64,000 bases of DNA from the NCBI GenBank assembly GCA_003284215.1, contig QBVW01000001.1:1-64000 (forward strand), in the 5' to 3' direction. Every line of letters begins with the position of its first letter. Positions within the stretch are counted from its first letter, which is position 1. Shown here one piece after another: positions 9,497 through 19,016 of the stretch. The translations under genes and the position numbers were made by a program. The stretch comes from SAR86 cluster bacterium AG-313-D11. Lineage in GTDB: Bacteria; Pseudomonadota; Gammaproteobacteria; Magnimaribacterales; D2472. A model generated the notes under the pieces. The model was not told the origin of the DNA and ran no database searches. It saw only the letters and a program-made list of their open reading frames with translations.

Positions 9497-10465
9497 ATGG
9501 CAGAAACAAACCAAAATCTCACGCAATTAAAGCTTGAACCAGCAAATACCAAAAACCTTAAATCTTTTGTTGGAGAATTAAACGGTAATTTAAAAATTCT
9601 TGAAAAAGGGTTTGGAGTTAAAATTTTTCAAAATGGAAATAAAGTAAGTATTTCTGGTAACGAAGAAAGTATTATAAAAGCTTCTAATGCAATTCAAGAT
9701 CTATATGCAACAACAACTCAAGGAATAGAGCTTTCCAAGGAAACCATCCAAATGGCAATAAATAAAAATGATGATATTAATCCCGCTCCTATCTCATCGA
9801 GCGGTAATGAATACATTATAAAGACACCCAGAAGAACAATTAAACCCAGGGGAAGAAATCAAAATAATTATCTGGGCAATATGAAAAATTTTGAGGTTAA
9901 TTTTGGGGTTGGTCCAGCTGGAACGGGAAAAACATATTTGGCAGTTGCAAAGGCTGTAGAGATGCTGGTTCAAGAGGAGGTTAAAAAAATTATTCTTATA
10001 AGACCTGCAGTTGAAGCTGGCGAAAAGCTTGGCTTTTTGCCCGGCGATTTATCGCAAAAAGTTGATCCTTATCTTAGGCCCTTATATGACGCATTATACG
10101 AAATGCTAGGATTTGAACAGGTAGTGCGGTTGCTAGAAAAAGAAATTCTTGAAGTCGCCCCGCTTGCGTATTTAAGGGGCAGGACCCTAAACAATGCTTT
10201 TATAATCATGGATGAAAGTCAAAACACTACTGTCGATCAGATGAAAATGTTTTTAACAAGGATGGGCTTTGGTTCATATGCTGTAATTAATGGAGATATG
10301 ACTCAAATTGATTTGCCAAAAAATATTGAGTCAGGGCTATCCCATGCCTTAAAAGTTTTGGATGGATTAGAGGATATTGGCTTTACAGTTTTTAATTCTA
10401 AAGATGTTGTTAGGCATCCATTGGTGAGAAAGATTGTGGATGCATATGACAATTTTGATCAATAA
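9497..10465 (+). CDS. ybeZ: PhoH-like protein (YbeZ)
   Basis: FGVGPAGTGKTYLAVAKAVEML, PGDLSQKVDPYLRPLYDAL; synteny with ybeY. Confidence 0.93.
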   Translation: MAETNQNLTQLKLEPANTKNLKSFVGELNGNLKILEKGFGVKIFQNGNKVSISGNEESIIKASNAIQDLYATTTQGIELSKETIQMAINKNDDINPAPISSSGNEYIIKTPRRTIKPRGRNQNNYLGNMKNFEVNFGVGPAGTGKTYLAVAKAVEMLVQEEVKKIILIRPAVEAGEKLGFLPGDLSQKVDPYLRPLYDALYEMLGFEQVVRLLEKEILEVAPLAYLRGRTLNNAFIIMDESQNTTVDQMKMFLTRMGFGSYAVINGDMTQIDLPKNIESGLSHALKVLDGLEDIGFTVFNSKDVVRHPLVRKIVDAYDNFDQ

Positions 10466-10922
10466 AAAAGTGAGCCTTAATATTTTAAAACATCACTTTC
10501 AAGAGATCTCATCTGAGCTAGAGTCTAGGCTTGAGCTTTTAGCTGAGCATATTTTATTTGATCATCATGAGTATGAATTAAAAGTAAATCTTAAGCTTAT
10601 TTCAAGCAAGGAAATGATCAAATTAAATGGAGACTTCAGGGCAAAAGCATTAGATACAAATGTTTTATCTTTTCCTGTTGAAAAAGATATACAAAAAATT
10701 TCAGGAGAACTTGGTGATATAGCTATGAGCATGCCCTATCTCCAAAATGAGTCACAGAACTTGAATCGAGGCCTAGACGATCATATGATGCATCTATTAG
10801 CTCATGGAATATTACATTTAATAGGTTTTGATCATAAAAAATATCAGGAAGCCAATATAATGGAGGCTCAAGAGATAAAATACCTAGAGTTCTTTAAAAT
10901 AGCTAATCCTTACTTAATATGA
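10446..10922 (+). CDS. ybeY: Endoribonuclease / rRNA maturation factor YbeY
   Basis: LGDIAMSMPY, HLLAHGILHLIGFDH zinc motif; start chosen at internal ATG. Confidence 0.92.
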   Translation: MTILINKKVSLNILKHHFQEISSELESRLELLAEHILFDHHEYELKVNLKLISSKEMIKLNGDFRAKALDTNVLSFPVEKDIQKISGELGDIAMSMPYLQNESQNLNRGLDDHMMHLLAHGILHLIGFDHKKYQEANIMEAQEIKYLEFFKIANPYLI

Positions 10923-11761
10923 TGAATCAAGATACTGAAAAAGATCAACCTCCGTCGAGTTTCTTAAATAAAATAAAACGTTTCTTTACGATCAAGCCAT
11001 CAAGCTTAGACGATGTGTCTGTGCTTTTAGAGGACGCACTTAGTGCAAGATTAATAGATAAAGAGGCTCAATTTATTGCAGAACGAGCTATTAGATTGGG
11101 AGACACAACTGTAAAAGAAATTATGGTGCCTAGGGTTGAGATGGTCATAATTGCGCCTGATGAAGATCCAATGGGGATGATTACTAGAATTATTGATTCT
11201 GGCCATTCTAGATATCCTGTGCTTGGGCCAGCTAAAAATGAAGTTCAGGGAATATTGCTTGCTAAAGACCTTCTACCTATTATCAATAAAGACTTAGAAG
11301 AATTTAATCTGGGCAATCTAATTAGAGAGATTAAAGTTGTGCCAGAATCAAAGAAAGCTGACTCACTGCTTGAAGAATTTAAAAAAGATCGATCTCATAT
11401 GGCTATAGTTATTGATGAATACGGCACAATATCTGGACTAGTAACCATTGAAGATATTTTAGAAGAGCTTGTTGGCGAAATAGAAGATGAACACGACTCA
11501 GATGATGAAGACCTAATTCAAGTTAGTGAGTATGAATATATCGCTGATGCAACATTGGAGCTAACAGAATTTGAAGCTAAATTTAACAAAAATTTTAATG
11601 GTATGGATGCAGAAACTTTAGCTGGACTATTTATTAACAAATTAGGGTTCCTTCCGAAGGTTGGCGATAAAATTGAACTGGATGACATGATTTTGGCAGT
11701 CACAGCTGCCGACAAAAGAAAAATAAAAAAAATTGGCATCACCATTAAAACAAATACATAA
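10919..11761 (+). CDS. corC: CorC/YbeX CBS-domain protein
   Basis: VKEIMVPRVEMV, CBS pair, DEYGTISGLVTIEDILEELVGEIEDEHD. Confidence 0.94.
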   Translation: MMNQDTEKDQPPSSFLNKIKRFFTIKPSSLDDVSVLLEDALSARLIDKEAQFIAERAIRLGDTTVKEIMVPRVEMVIIAPDEDPMGMITRIIDSGHSRYPVLGPAKNEVQGILLAKDLLPIINKDLEEFNLGNLIREIKVVPESKKADSLLEEFKKDRSHMAIVIDEYGTISGLVTIEDILEELVGEIEDEHDSDDEDLIQVSEYEYIADATLELTEFEAKFNKNFNGMDAETLAGLFINKLGFLPKVGDKIELDDMILAVTAADKRKIKKIGITIKTNT

Positions 11762-13211
11762 AATCCCTTTAATTCAATATATATTTTTAGGATTTGTTGG
11801 CGCACTCTCTACCCTCGCTTTTAGTCCGTTTGATTTTAAGTTGGTCATCCCATTAACCCTATCAGTTCTTATTTTCTCTGTTATTAATTCATCAAATTTT
11901 ATCAATTCGTTGAAGCTTACTTTTTCTTGGGGAATGGGATATTGGATAAGTGGAACGGGGTGGTTAATAGTAAGTATTTACTATTATGGAAACACTCATT
12001 TGACAATATCTATTGCCATTATAATATTAATGGGAATATTATTGTCACTAGTATTTATTACCCCTTTTGCGGCTGTAAAACTCATAATATTTAACAGTAA
12101 TATATTTATTAATAGCCTTATTATTTCAAGCTGCTTGATGTTACTAGAGTTAGCTAGGTTTTTATTATTAGGTGGTTTCCCATGGCTATTACCAGGACTA
12201 GTATTTTTGGATACCTATGGTCAGGCTGTCATACCTAATTTTGGAGTATATGGAGCTTCATATATTATTTATTTTTTTTCATCATTTCTTGCTTTAAGCA
12301 TAGCTAACAAAAAGAATAATTTTGTATTTGTTGGATTGATCTTCCTGATAATATTCCTACCCTATCAAAAAAATAATAACGAAACTTTTGAAGAAAGTTT
12401 AAATCTTTCTATTATCCAACCCTCGTTAGATCCTTTTGATAAATATAAGCCTGGATCAGATACAAGTATCGAAAATACATTGATAAATTTAACAAATGAG
12501 AACAAAAGAGCAGATCTAATAATTTGGCCAGAATCACCCTTGCCCTATTTGAGCTCAAATCCAAAAATGGAAAAACTGATTGCAAGGATAGAAGAGGGTC
12601 CGACAGTTTTATCTGGATCATGGAAATATAAAAATAATAACCTATATAACTCAATGACTATTCTAGGCACTGACCAAACCTATTTAAAAAGGCATCTTGT
12701 ACCTTTTGGTGAGTATGTACCTTTTGAAAATACGCTTAGGGGATTGATTGAATTTTTTAATATGCCGATGTCATCATTAAACAGAGGAAGTGCTAATCAA
12801 GACCTTCTGAAATTTAAAGATTTCAGAATCTTGGGGATGATATGCTTTGATATTGCTTTTCCTTTAAGCTATTTGCAAGAGATAAGAGACTCTGATTTTA
12901 TAGTTAATATAAGTAACGATACATGGTTTGGAAGTTCGTTTGGGCCATATCAACATCTTCAGATTGTTAGAGCGCGTGCATTAGAGTCTAATAAATGGAT
13001 TGCAAGAGGAACATCAGACGGAATATCAACAATAGTCGATAATAAAGGAACAATTGTTTCTATATTAAAAAAGGGAGAAAGTGGCTTTTTAAATGGGACT
13101 ATATATAAAACATCTAAATCCAGTTTTTTCTATTTTTATGGCTTCCTTTTAGCGCCAATGTTATCGCTTATTGTGCTAATTAGTGTTCTTATATTAAGAT
13201 TGAGAGCATGA
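11733..13211 (+). CDS. lnt: Apolipoprotein N-acyltransferase
   Basis: Multi-TM N-terminus, nitrilase domain (WPESPLPY, LVPFGEYVPFE, CFDIAFP, NISNDTWFG); TTG start. Confidence 0.92.
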   Translation: MASPLKQIHKIPLIQYIFLGFVGALSTLAFSPFDFKLVIPLTLSVLIFSVINSSNFINSLKLTFSWGMGYWISGTGWLIVSIYYYGNTHLTISIAIIILMGILLSLVFITPFAAVKLIIFNSNIFINSLIISSCLMLLELARFLLLGGFPWLLPGLVFLDTYGQAVIPNFGVYGASYIIYFFSSFLALSIANKKNNFVFVGLIFLIIFLPYQKNNNETFEESLNLSIIQPSLDPFDKYKPGSDTSIENTLINLTNENKRADLIIWPESPLPYLSSNPKMEKLIARIEEGPTVLSGSWKYKNNNLYNSMTILGTDQTYLKRHLVPFGEYVPFENTLRGLIEFFNMPMSSLNRGSANQDLLKFKDFRILGMICFDIAFPLSYLQEIRDSDFIVNISNDTWFGSSFGPYQHLQIVRARALESNKWIARGTSDGISTIVDNKGTIVSILKKGESGFLNGTIYKTSKSSFFYFYGFLLAPMLSLIVLISVLILRLRA

Positions 13212-13741
13212 AACTTCTTACAATAATATTGATTCCAATTCTATCTTTATCATTACTTGCCGACTACTCTATAAACGTAAGCATCTCAGAACAAAGACTC
13301 TATTTACTTAGCGATGATGATATTGTTAGAAGTTATCCTATATCTAGTTCAGCTTATGGAGAGGGCCAGATAGAGAACTCGTTGAAGACTCCCCTTGGTA
13401 TGCATGAGGTACAAAAAAAAATAGGAACAAATGTTACTAAATACCAATTTTTTGTAAGCAGAGAACATATACCTCAGAAGGTCAATATTATCCATGAACC
13501 AATTGACTCCCCTGATGACTTTATTACAACGCGAATTATGTGGCTTACAGGTTTAACAGAAGGCTTTAACAAAGGTGAAAACGTTGACTCCTTTAATAGA
13601 TACATTTACATACATGGCACCCATGAAGAGGGGTTAATAGGTAAAAAAGCATCTCATGGATGCATCAGGATGCTAAATCATGATGTTTTAGAGCTTTTTA
13701 AGATAGTTCCAGCAAAAACAGCTGTAAATATCTATTTATAA
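13208..13741 (+). CDS. L,D-transpeptidase (YkuD domain)
   Basis: IYIHGTHEEGLIGKKASHGCIRM catalytic HGT...SHGCIRM motif. Confidence 0.9.
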   Translation: MKLLTIILIPILSLSLLADYSINVSISEQRLYLLSDDDIVRSYPISSSAYGEGQIENSLKTPLGMHEVQKKIGTNVTKYQFFVSREHIPQKVNIIHEPIDSPDDFITTRIMWLTGLTEGFNKGENVDSFNRYIYIHGTHEEGLIGKKASHGCIRMLNHDVLELFKIVPAKTAVNIYL

Positions 13742-13752
13742 GGTTTTTAGCC

Positions 13753-15912
13753 CTATACGCCACCCATATTAGCCATTTTAAAGCTTAACAACTCTGATCT
13801 ATCCTCTGGAGCAGGGGCTTCACCAAACGCACCTGATTCATCTGCCAGTTTTTTTAATAATGGTGCAGGCTCCCAGAAATTCTTATCTAACTCGGAGAAA
13901 TTACTCATTTTATTAATAACTTCTGATAAACCAAGTTGATTTGCATAGAACATTGGGCCGCCTCTCCATATTGGGAATCCGTAACCATTTATATAGACTA
14001 TATCCATATCACCAGATCTTTGGGCTACACCCTCTTCCAAAATCCTTGCCCCTTCATTTACAAGAGCTAAGATACATCTATCTATAATTTCTTGATCAGA
14101 TATTTCTCTTCTTTCTATATTATTTTGATCTGATATCTCTTTATATATAGCTTCATTTTCTGGAGCAGGATTTGGAGCCCTAGAGCCCTCTGAATAATTA
14201 TAAAAACCTTTAGAAGTTTTTTGACCGAATCTATCTTGTTCACATAAAGCATCTGAAATTTTATTAGCTAATGGAGTTTCCATATCAGCTAATTTTCTTG
14301 CTCTCCACCCAAGATCTAAACCAACTAAATCTAACATCCTGAATGGTCCCATGCTCATACCAAATGATTCTAAAGCACTATCAATTTGATTTGGTAACGC
14401 CCCCTCAAGCAGCAACATATTCGCTTGATGTGTATAACCAGCTAACATTCTATTCCCAATGAAGCCAGGAGCATTTAGTGAGACAACAGCTGCCTTACCC
14501 ATCTTTTTTCCAATAGACATTACAGTAGCCATAGTTTCATCTGAGGAGTCTTTTCCTCTAACAACCTCAAGCAACCTCATAACATTTGCTGGGCTAAAAA
14601 AGTGAGTACCCACTACTTTTCCAGGCCTATTCGTTGAGGCAGCTATTGCATCAATATCTAAACCAGAAGTATTAGATGCAAGAATAGCGTGATCATTAGT
14701 AACTGTGTCTAAGGTCTTAAATATTTCTTGTTTTAAATCTAGATTTTCATAGACAGCTTCGACTGCAATATCAACATTGGATAGGTCTTCATATGAAAGA
14801 GTTGGGGTAATCAAACCCATCACAACATCTTTTTGTTCTTGAGACATTCTGCCTCGATCTACCATCATTTGATAATTCTTTTCTATAACTCCCATTCCTC
14901 TTTCTAGGTTCTTTTCATCTTGATCAAGAATTAAGACAGGGATGCCAGCATTTGCAAAATTCATTGCAATACCTCCACCCATTGTTCCTGAACCTACTAT
15001 TCCAGCTGAACCAATTGGAAGGAGGGGAGTATCTTTGGGGACATCAGAAATTTTTGAGGCAGCACGTTCGCCAAAGAAGATATGGATCATTGCCTCACGT
15101 TGAGGATTCATTAAACATTCTAAAAAATATTCAGACTCTTTTTTCATTCCAATATCAAAATCATCTTCATTAATTGCAGCTTCAACACAAGCTATAATTT
15201 GGCCAGGTGCAAACTGTCCTCTTCTAGTTTTTGCTGCTAATGCTTTAGCCTCTGCAAGCACATTATCATCGCCTCTTGCTTCAAGCACCTTTTCATTTTT
15301 ATCTCTTACCTTGGGATGCACCTCTGATCCAATTTTCTCCTGAAGAAACACAATTGCGTCATCCATAAGAGAGTTTTCTGAAATTGCATCAATTACCCCT
15401 TGTTGCAGTGCCTTTTTAGCTGAAAGAGGGGTTCCAGCAATCATCATTTTTAAGGCTTGTGAAGGTCCGATTAGTCTTGGGAGCCTTTGTGTACCGCCTG
15501 CGCCTGGTAATAAGCCCAAATTTACCTCTGGAAGGCCGACTATAGCCTTATTTGTTCCCATTCTGTAATTACATACAAGTGCAGTTTCTAGACCTCCCCC
15601 AAGAGCAGTACCATTTATAGCTGCTAAAACGGGTTTTTTGCTATATTCAATCTCTTTTAGTGCTGTATGGAGGTCTGGTCCATCAGGTGTTTGACCAAAT
15701 TCAGAGATATCTGCTCCAGCTATAAAAGATCTTCCTGCTCCAGTAAGAATAATTCCTTCAATTGAATCATCTTCATTAGCTTTAGTTATATATTCTGATA
15801 AGCCGGCTCTAACACCGCTACTTAGGGGATTAACTGGTGGATTGTCTACCTCTAAGATAGCAATATTCCCGCTAGTACTATAATTTACCTTACCTTTTAA
15901 TTCGTTTGTCAT
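13753..15912 (-). CDS. Multifunctional 3-hydroxyacyl-CoA dehydrogenase / enoyl-CoA hydratase (FadB/FadJ-like)
   Basis: Crotonase domain (INGTALGGGLETAL) fused to HAD domain (GSGTMGGGIAMNFANAGIPV; THFFSPANVMRLLEVV). Confidence 0.92.
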   Translation of the reverse strand: MTNELKGKVNYSTSGNIAILEVDNPPVNPLSSGVRAGLSEYITKANEDDSIEGIILTGAGRSFIAGADISEFGQTPDGPDLHTALKEIEYSKKPVLAAINGTALGGGLETALVCNYRMGTNKAIVGLPEVNLGLLPGAGGTQRLPRLIGPSQALKMMIAGTPLSAKKALQQGVIDAISENSLMDDAIVFLQEKIGSEVHPKVRDKNEKVLEARGDDNVLAEAKALAAKTRRGQFAPGQIIACVEAAINEDDFDIGMKKESEYFLECLMNPQREAMIHIFFGERAASKISDVPKDTPLLPIGSAGIVGSGTMGGGIAMNFANAGIPVLILDQDEKNLERGMGVIEKNYQMMVDRGRMSQEQKDVVMGLITPTLSYEDLSNVDIAVEAVYENLDLKQEIFKTLDTVTNDHAILASNTSGLDIDAIAASTNRPGKVVGTHFFSPANVMRLLEVVRGKDSSDETMATVMSIGKKMGKAAVVSLNAPGFIGNRMLAGYTHQANMLLLEGALPNQIDSALESFGMSMGPFRMLDLVGLDLGWRARKLADMETPLANKISDALCEQDRFGQKTSKGFYNYSEGSRAPNPAPENEAIYKEISDQNNIERREISDQEIIDRCILALVNEGARILEEGVAQRSGDMDIVYINGYGFPIWRGGPMFYANQLGLSEVINKMSNFSELDKNFWEPAPLLKKLADESGAFGEAPAPEDRSELLSFKMANMGGV

Positions 15913-16056
15913 AATTATCTCTAGATTAAAATTTTCAATCTGAAATTATATATTTTTTTACAGCATTAGGCTCAAATATGTTGTTTCTGCATTAATTTAT
16001 TACAAAATAAATAAATCTTATATATTAAAATAATTTAAATTTATTTATCATTTATA

Positions 16057-16084
16057 TTGATATATGATTATAAATATATATAAT
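16057..16084 (+). promoter_or_regulatory. Predicted sigma70-like promoter for the candidate small RNA
   Basis: TTGATA (16057-16062), 16-nt spacer, TATAAT (16079-16084); surrounding DNA is very AT-rich, so chance matches are possible. Confidence 0.55.
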
Positions 16085-16089
16085 GATGT

Positions 16090-16167
16090 TTATCAACACT
16101 TCTCCCCCCCTATGATTTGTTGATAAATCTCTGGAATCATGGAGGGCTTCGGCCCTCCATATCTTTT
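16090..16167 (+). ncRNA. Candidate small RNA with a C-rich hairpin loop and intrinsic terminator
   Basis: Perfect 10-bp stem TTTATCAACA (16089-16098)/TGTTGATAAA (16118-16127) with loop CTTCTCCCCCCCTATGATT, then terminator hairpin. Confidence 0.55.
16139..16167 (+). terminator. Rho-independent terminator hairpin
   Basis: ATGGAGGGC-TTCG-GCCCTCCAT (9-bp perfect stem, UUCG loop) followed by ATCTTTT. Confidence 0.75.
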
Positions 16168-16181
16168 AAAAAAGGTTAATT

Positions 16182-16271
16182 ATGAAAGCAAAGTTTGTCG
16201 AAAAAGTTGAATTAGTCACATTAGTTTCAATATTCATATCTTCTGTTTACGCTATATCTCCATTGGTGTAA
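16182..16271 (+). CDS. Putative 29-aa small hydrophobic protein (not in ORF track)
   Basis: ATG...TAA reads MKAKFVEKVELVTLVSIFISSVYAISPLV; AAAGG-like SD 4-6 nt upstream; directly upstream of the glutathione peroxidase gene. Confidence 0.4.
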   Translation: MKAKFVEKVELVTLVSIFISSVYAISPLV

Positions 16272-16281
16272 TATTTAAAGG

Positions 16282-16806
16282 ATGAAAAATCTTTTAATCC
16301 TTACGCTATCTATACTATCTTCTTCTGTATTTGCATGTTCCGACTTGTTAAACAGCAACCTCAGGGTTTTAGACTCAGATGATGAGTTAAATTTATGTGA
16401 ATATTCAGGAAATGTTGTATTAGTAGTAAATGTTGCAAGCAGATGTGGTTATACGCCGCAATATGCTGCCCTACAAAGAATTTACTCTAAATATAAGGAT
16501 GATGGTTTTGTTGTGATTGGTATCCCATCAAGAGATTTCAAGCAAGAGTTTTCTGAAGAAGCAAAAGTTGCTGAATTCTGCAGCACAGAGTATGGAGTTG
16601 ATTTTCCAATGTTTGCTACTGCTAAGGTAAAAGGTGAAAACGCTCATCCTTTTTATAAAAAGCTTATAGCAGCCTCAGGAAAAGAGCCTAGATGGAATTT
16701 TGCAAAATATTTAATTGGTCGAGATGGTGAAGTTATAGATCATTACAAATCTAGAGTAACTCCAGAATCAGAAAAACTAGTTTCTGCTATCACAGCAGTA
16801 CTCTAG
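16282..16806 (+). CDS. Glutathione peroxidase family protein (Cys type) with signal peptide
   Basis: NVASRCGYTPQYAALQ, WNFAKYLIGRDG motifs. Confidence 0.9.
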   Translation: MKNLLILTLSILSSSVFACSDLLNSNLRVLDSDDELNLCEYSGNVVLVVNVASRCGYTPQYAALQRIYSKYKDDGFVVIGIPSRDFKQEFSEEAKVAEFCSTEYGVDFPMFATAKVKGENAHPFYKKLIAASGKEPRWNFAKYLIGRDGEVIDHYKSRVTPESEKLVSAITAVL

Positions 16807-17444
16807 TCTTTTCCCACAATTACTTTTTGTGGCTTGCAGTTTGCAAACAGTCCATTATCTAAAACTCCTGGAATTAAATTAAGCCTTCGTTCTAAATCTA
16901 ATGGGTTTTCAATTATTAAATCTTTAATATCTAAAATCTGATTACCTTGATCGGTCAAGAAATCTTTTCTTAGCTCAGGTAATCCTCCAAGCTTTACAAT
17001 TTCGCGTGCGACATAGCTTCTGCTTTTAATCATGACCTCAACTGGAAGCGGGAAATTACCTAATGTACCAACAAGCTTTGATTCATCAACAATACAAACA
17101 AATTCACTTGATGCTGATGCAACAATCTTTTCTCTGGTGTGGGCTCCACCTCCGCCCTTAATAAGATTGTAAGAAACGTCTACTTCATCTGCTCCATCAA
17201 CATATACAAGAATTTCATTAATATCATTTAATTCAAATACATCGATACCTAAGTTCTCTAGTAGTTTAGTAGAAGCCTCTGAGCTTGATACAGCGCCCTT
17301 AAATATATGCTTAATTTTTGCAAGCTCCTCAATAAAGTAATTAACGGTTGACCCAGTACCAACTCCAACTATTGAATCCTGTGTAATTTTAGGTTTTATA
17401 TATTCTATAGCTTCAATTGAAGCATTTAATTTTGAATTGCTCAT
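16803..17444 (-). CDS. rpiA: Ribose-5-phosphate isomerase A
   Basis: VGVGTGSTVNYFIEEL, DGADEVD, KGGGGAHTREKIVA. Confidence 0.95.
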   Translation of the reverse strand: MSNSKLNASIEAIEYIKPKITQDSIVGVGTGSTVNYFIEELAKIKHIFKGAVSSSEASTKLLENLGIDVFELNDINEILVYVDGADEVDVSYNLIKGGGGAHTREKIVASASSEFVCIVDESKLVGTLGNFPLPVEVMIKSRSYVAREIVKLGGLPELRKDFLTDQGNQILDIKDLIIENPLDLERRLNLIPGVLDNGLFANCKPQKVIVGKD

Positions 17445-17468
17445 TATGGGTATAATACTTAAATTATT

Positions 17469-19016
17469 ATGCGACTTAAAATAAAAAAATCCGGCTCATA
17501 CAAATTTTCTAAAAAATATTTAGATTTGATAGCTAATTCTAAAGTATATGATGTTGCTGAGAAAACACCCACAACTTTTGCTGGCAACTTATCTAGTAAA
17601 TTAAAAAATGATATTTTTTTAAAGCGAGAAGATATGCAGCCGATATTTTCTTTCAAAATAAGAGGTGCTTATAATAAGATTGCTAGCTTAAGTCCGCAGC
17701 AACAAAAAAGAGGTGTTTTGACGGCATCAGCAGGTAATCACGCTCAGGGCGTTGCTAATGCATGTAAGAAACTTAAGGTTCCTTGTTTCATAGTAATGCC
17801 AATAACTACCCCAGAAATAAAAGTTAAATCTGTTAAAAGGTTTGGATCTAAAGTTTTATTACATGGAGATAACTTTGATCAAGCTTCAAAAAAAGCATTG
17901 CAAATGGCAAAGGAACAAAAGCTTGAATTTATTGAAGCATTTGATGATCCATTAACTATCGCTGGACAGGGTACCGTTGGAAAAGAAATTTTGGATGAGT
18001 ATCAAGACTTAGATGTTATTTTTGTTCCGGTTGGAGGAGGGGGCCTCCTCGCAGGCGTAAGTGCTTGGGCAGCTCAAACTCAAAATAAGACTAAGATTTA
18101 TGGAGTTGAAGTTGAAGATTCAGCTTGCTTAGCAGAAGCAATAAAAGCCGATAAAAGAGTTAGATTAAGAGAGGTGGGATTATTTGCAGATGGAGTTGCA
18201 GTAGAGCGCATTGGAAAAAATAATTTTGATGTTATTAGAGAGTGTGTTGATGGAGTCATAACTGTCAGCATTGATGAATTATGCGCGGCAGTAAAAGATA
18301 TTTTTGAAGATACAAGGGTTCTTTCAGAGCCTGCTGGTGCTCTAGCTTTGGCAGGATTAAAAAAATACGCCTCAAAAATTTCAAATAAACGTCTACTTGC
18401 TATTAGCAGCGGGGCAAATGTAAATTTTGAAAGGCTTAGCTATATTGTTGAGAGATCTGAGGTTGGAGAAAATAGAGAAAAACTCCTAAGCATCAAAATC
18501 CCAGAGCAGCCTGGAAGTTTTTTAAAGCTTTGCAAAGTCTTTGGTCGATCGCAGATTACAGAATTTAATTATAGATTTGCAAATAAGGTAGATGCGCGTG
18601 TTCTAGTAGGAATTAAAACTGAAAATGAAGATGCATTTAAAAAAATTAAAAATAAGCTTTTAAAAAGTAAATTTAAATTTACTGATCTAACTAAAAATAA
18701 AATTTCAAACGACCATCTTCGACATATGGTGGGAGGGCACAAGAGTATTATTTCAGAAAGAGACTCTGAGAGATTGTATAGATGTCAATTTCCAGTAAGG
18801 CCAGGAGCTTTGATGGGCTTCTTAAAAGATTTTGGTTCAAAGTGGAACATTTCTTTATTTCATTATAGAAATCTTGGAGCAGCATTTGCTAATGTATTAA
18901 TCGGCATAGAAGACAAAAGCAAATCTGTGAATGCGTTAGAAAAGCATCTTAAGTCTTTGGATTATAGTTTTGTTGAAGAAACAGACAATACCGCTTACAA
19001 GGAGTTCCTAAGGTAA
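17469..19016 (+). CDS. ilvA: Threonine ammonia-lyase, biosynthetic (two ACT-like regions)
   Basis: KREDMQPIFSFKIRGAYNKI PLP site, GGGGLLAGVSAW, C-terminal regulatory region. Confidence 0.94.
   Translation: MRLKIKKSGSYKFSKKYLDLIANSKVYDVAEKTPTTFAGNLSSKLKNDIFLKREDMQPIFSFKIRGAYNKIASLSPQQQKRGVLTASAGNHAQGVANACKKLKVPCFIVMPITTPEIKVKSVKRFGSKVLLHGDNFDQASKKALQMAKEQKLEFIEAFDDPLTIAGQGTVGKEILDEYQDLDVIFVPVGGGGLLAGVSAWAAQTQNKTKIYGVEVEDSACLAEAIKADKRVRLREVGLFADGVAVERIGKNNFDVIRECVDGVITVSIDELCAAVKDIFEDTRVLSEPAGALALAGLKKYASKISNKRLLAISSGANVNFERLSYIVERSEVGENREKLLSIKIPEQPGSFLKLCKVFGRSQITEFNYRFANKVDARVLVGIKTENEDAFKKIKNKLLKSKFKFTDLTKNKISNDHLRHMVGGHKSIISERDSERLYRCQFPVRPGALMGFLKDFGSKWNISLFHYRNLGAAFANVLIGIEDKSKSVNALEKHLKSLDYSFVEETDNTAYKEFLR

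Noticed and set aside
15940-16060. Very AT-rich tract upstream of the sRNA candidate as an origin or AT-rich repeat
   Set aside because: No iterated repeat or DnaA-box cluster recognised; consistent with ordinary divergent promoter DNA.
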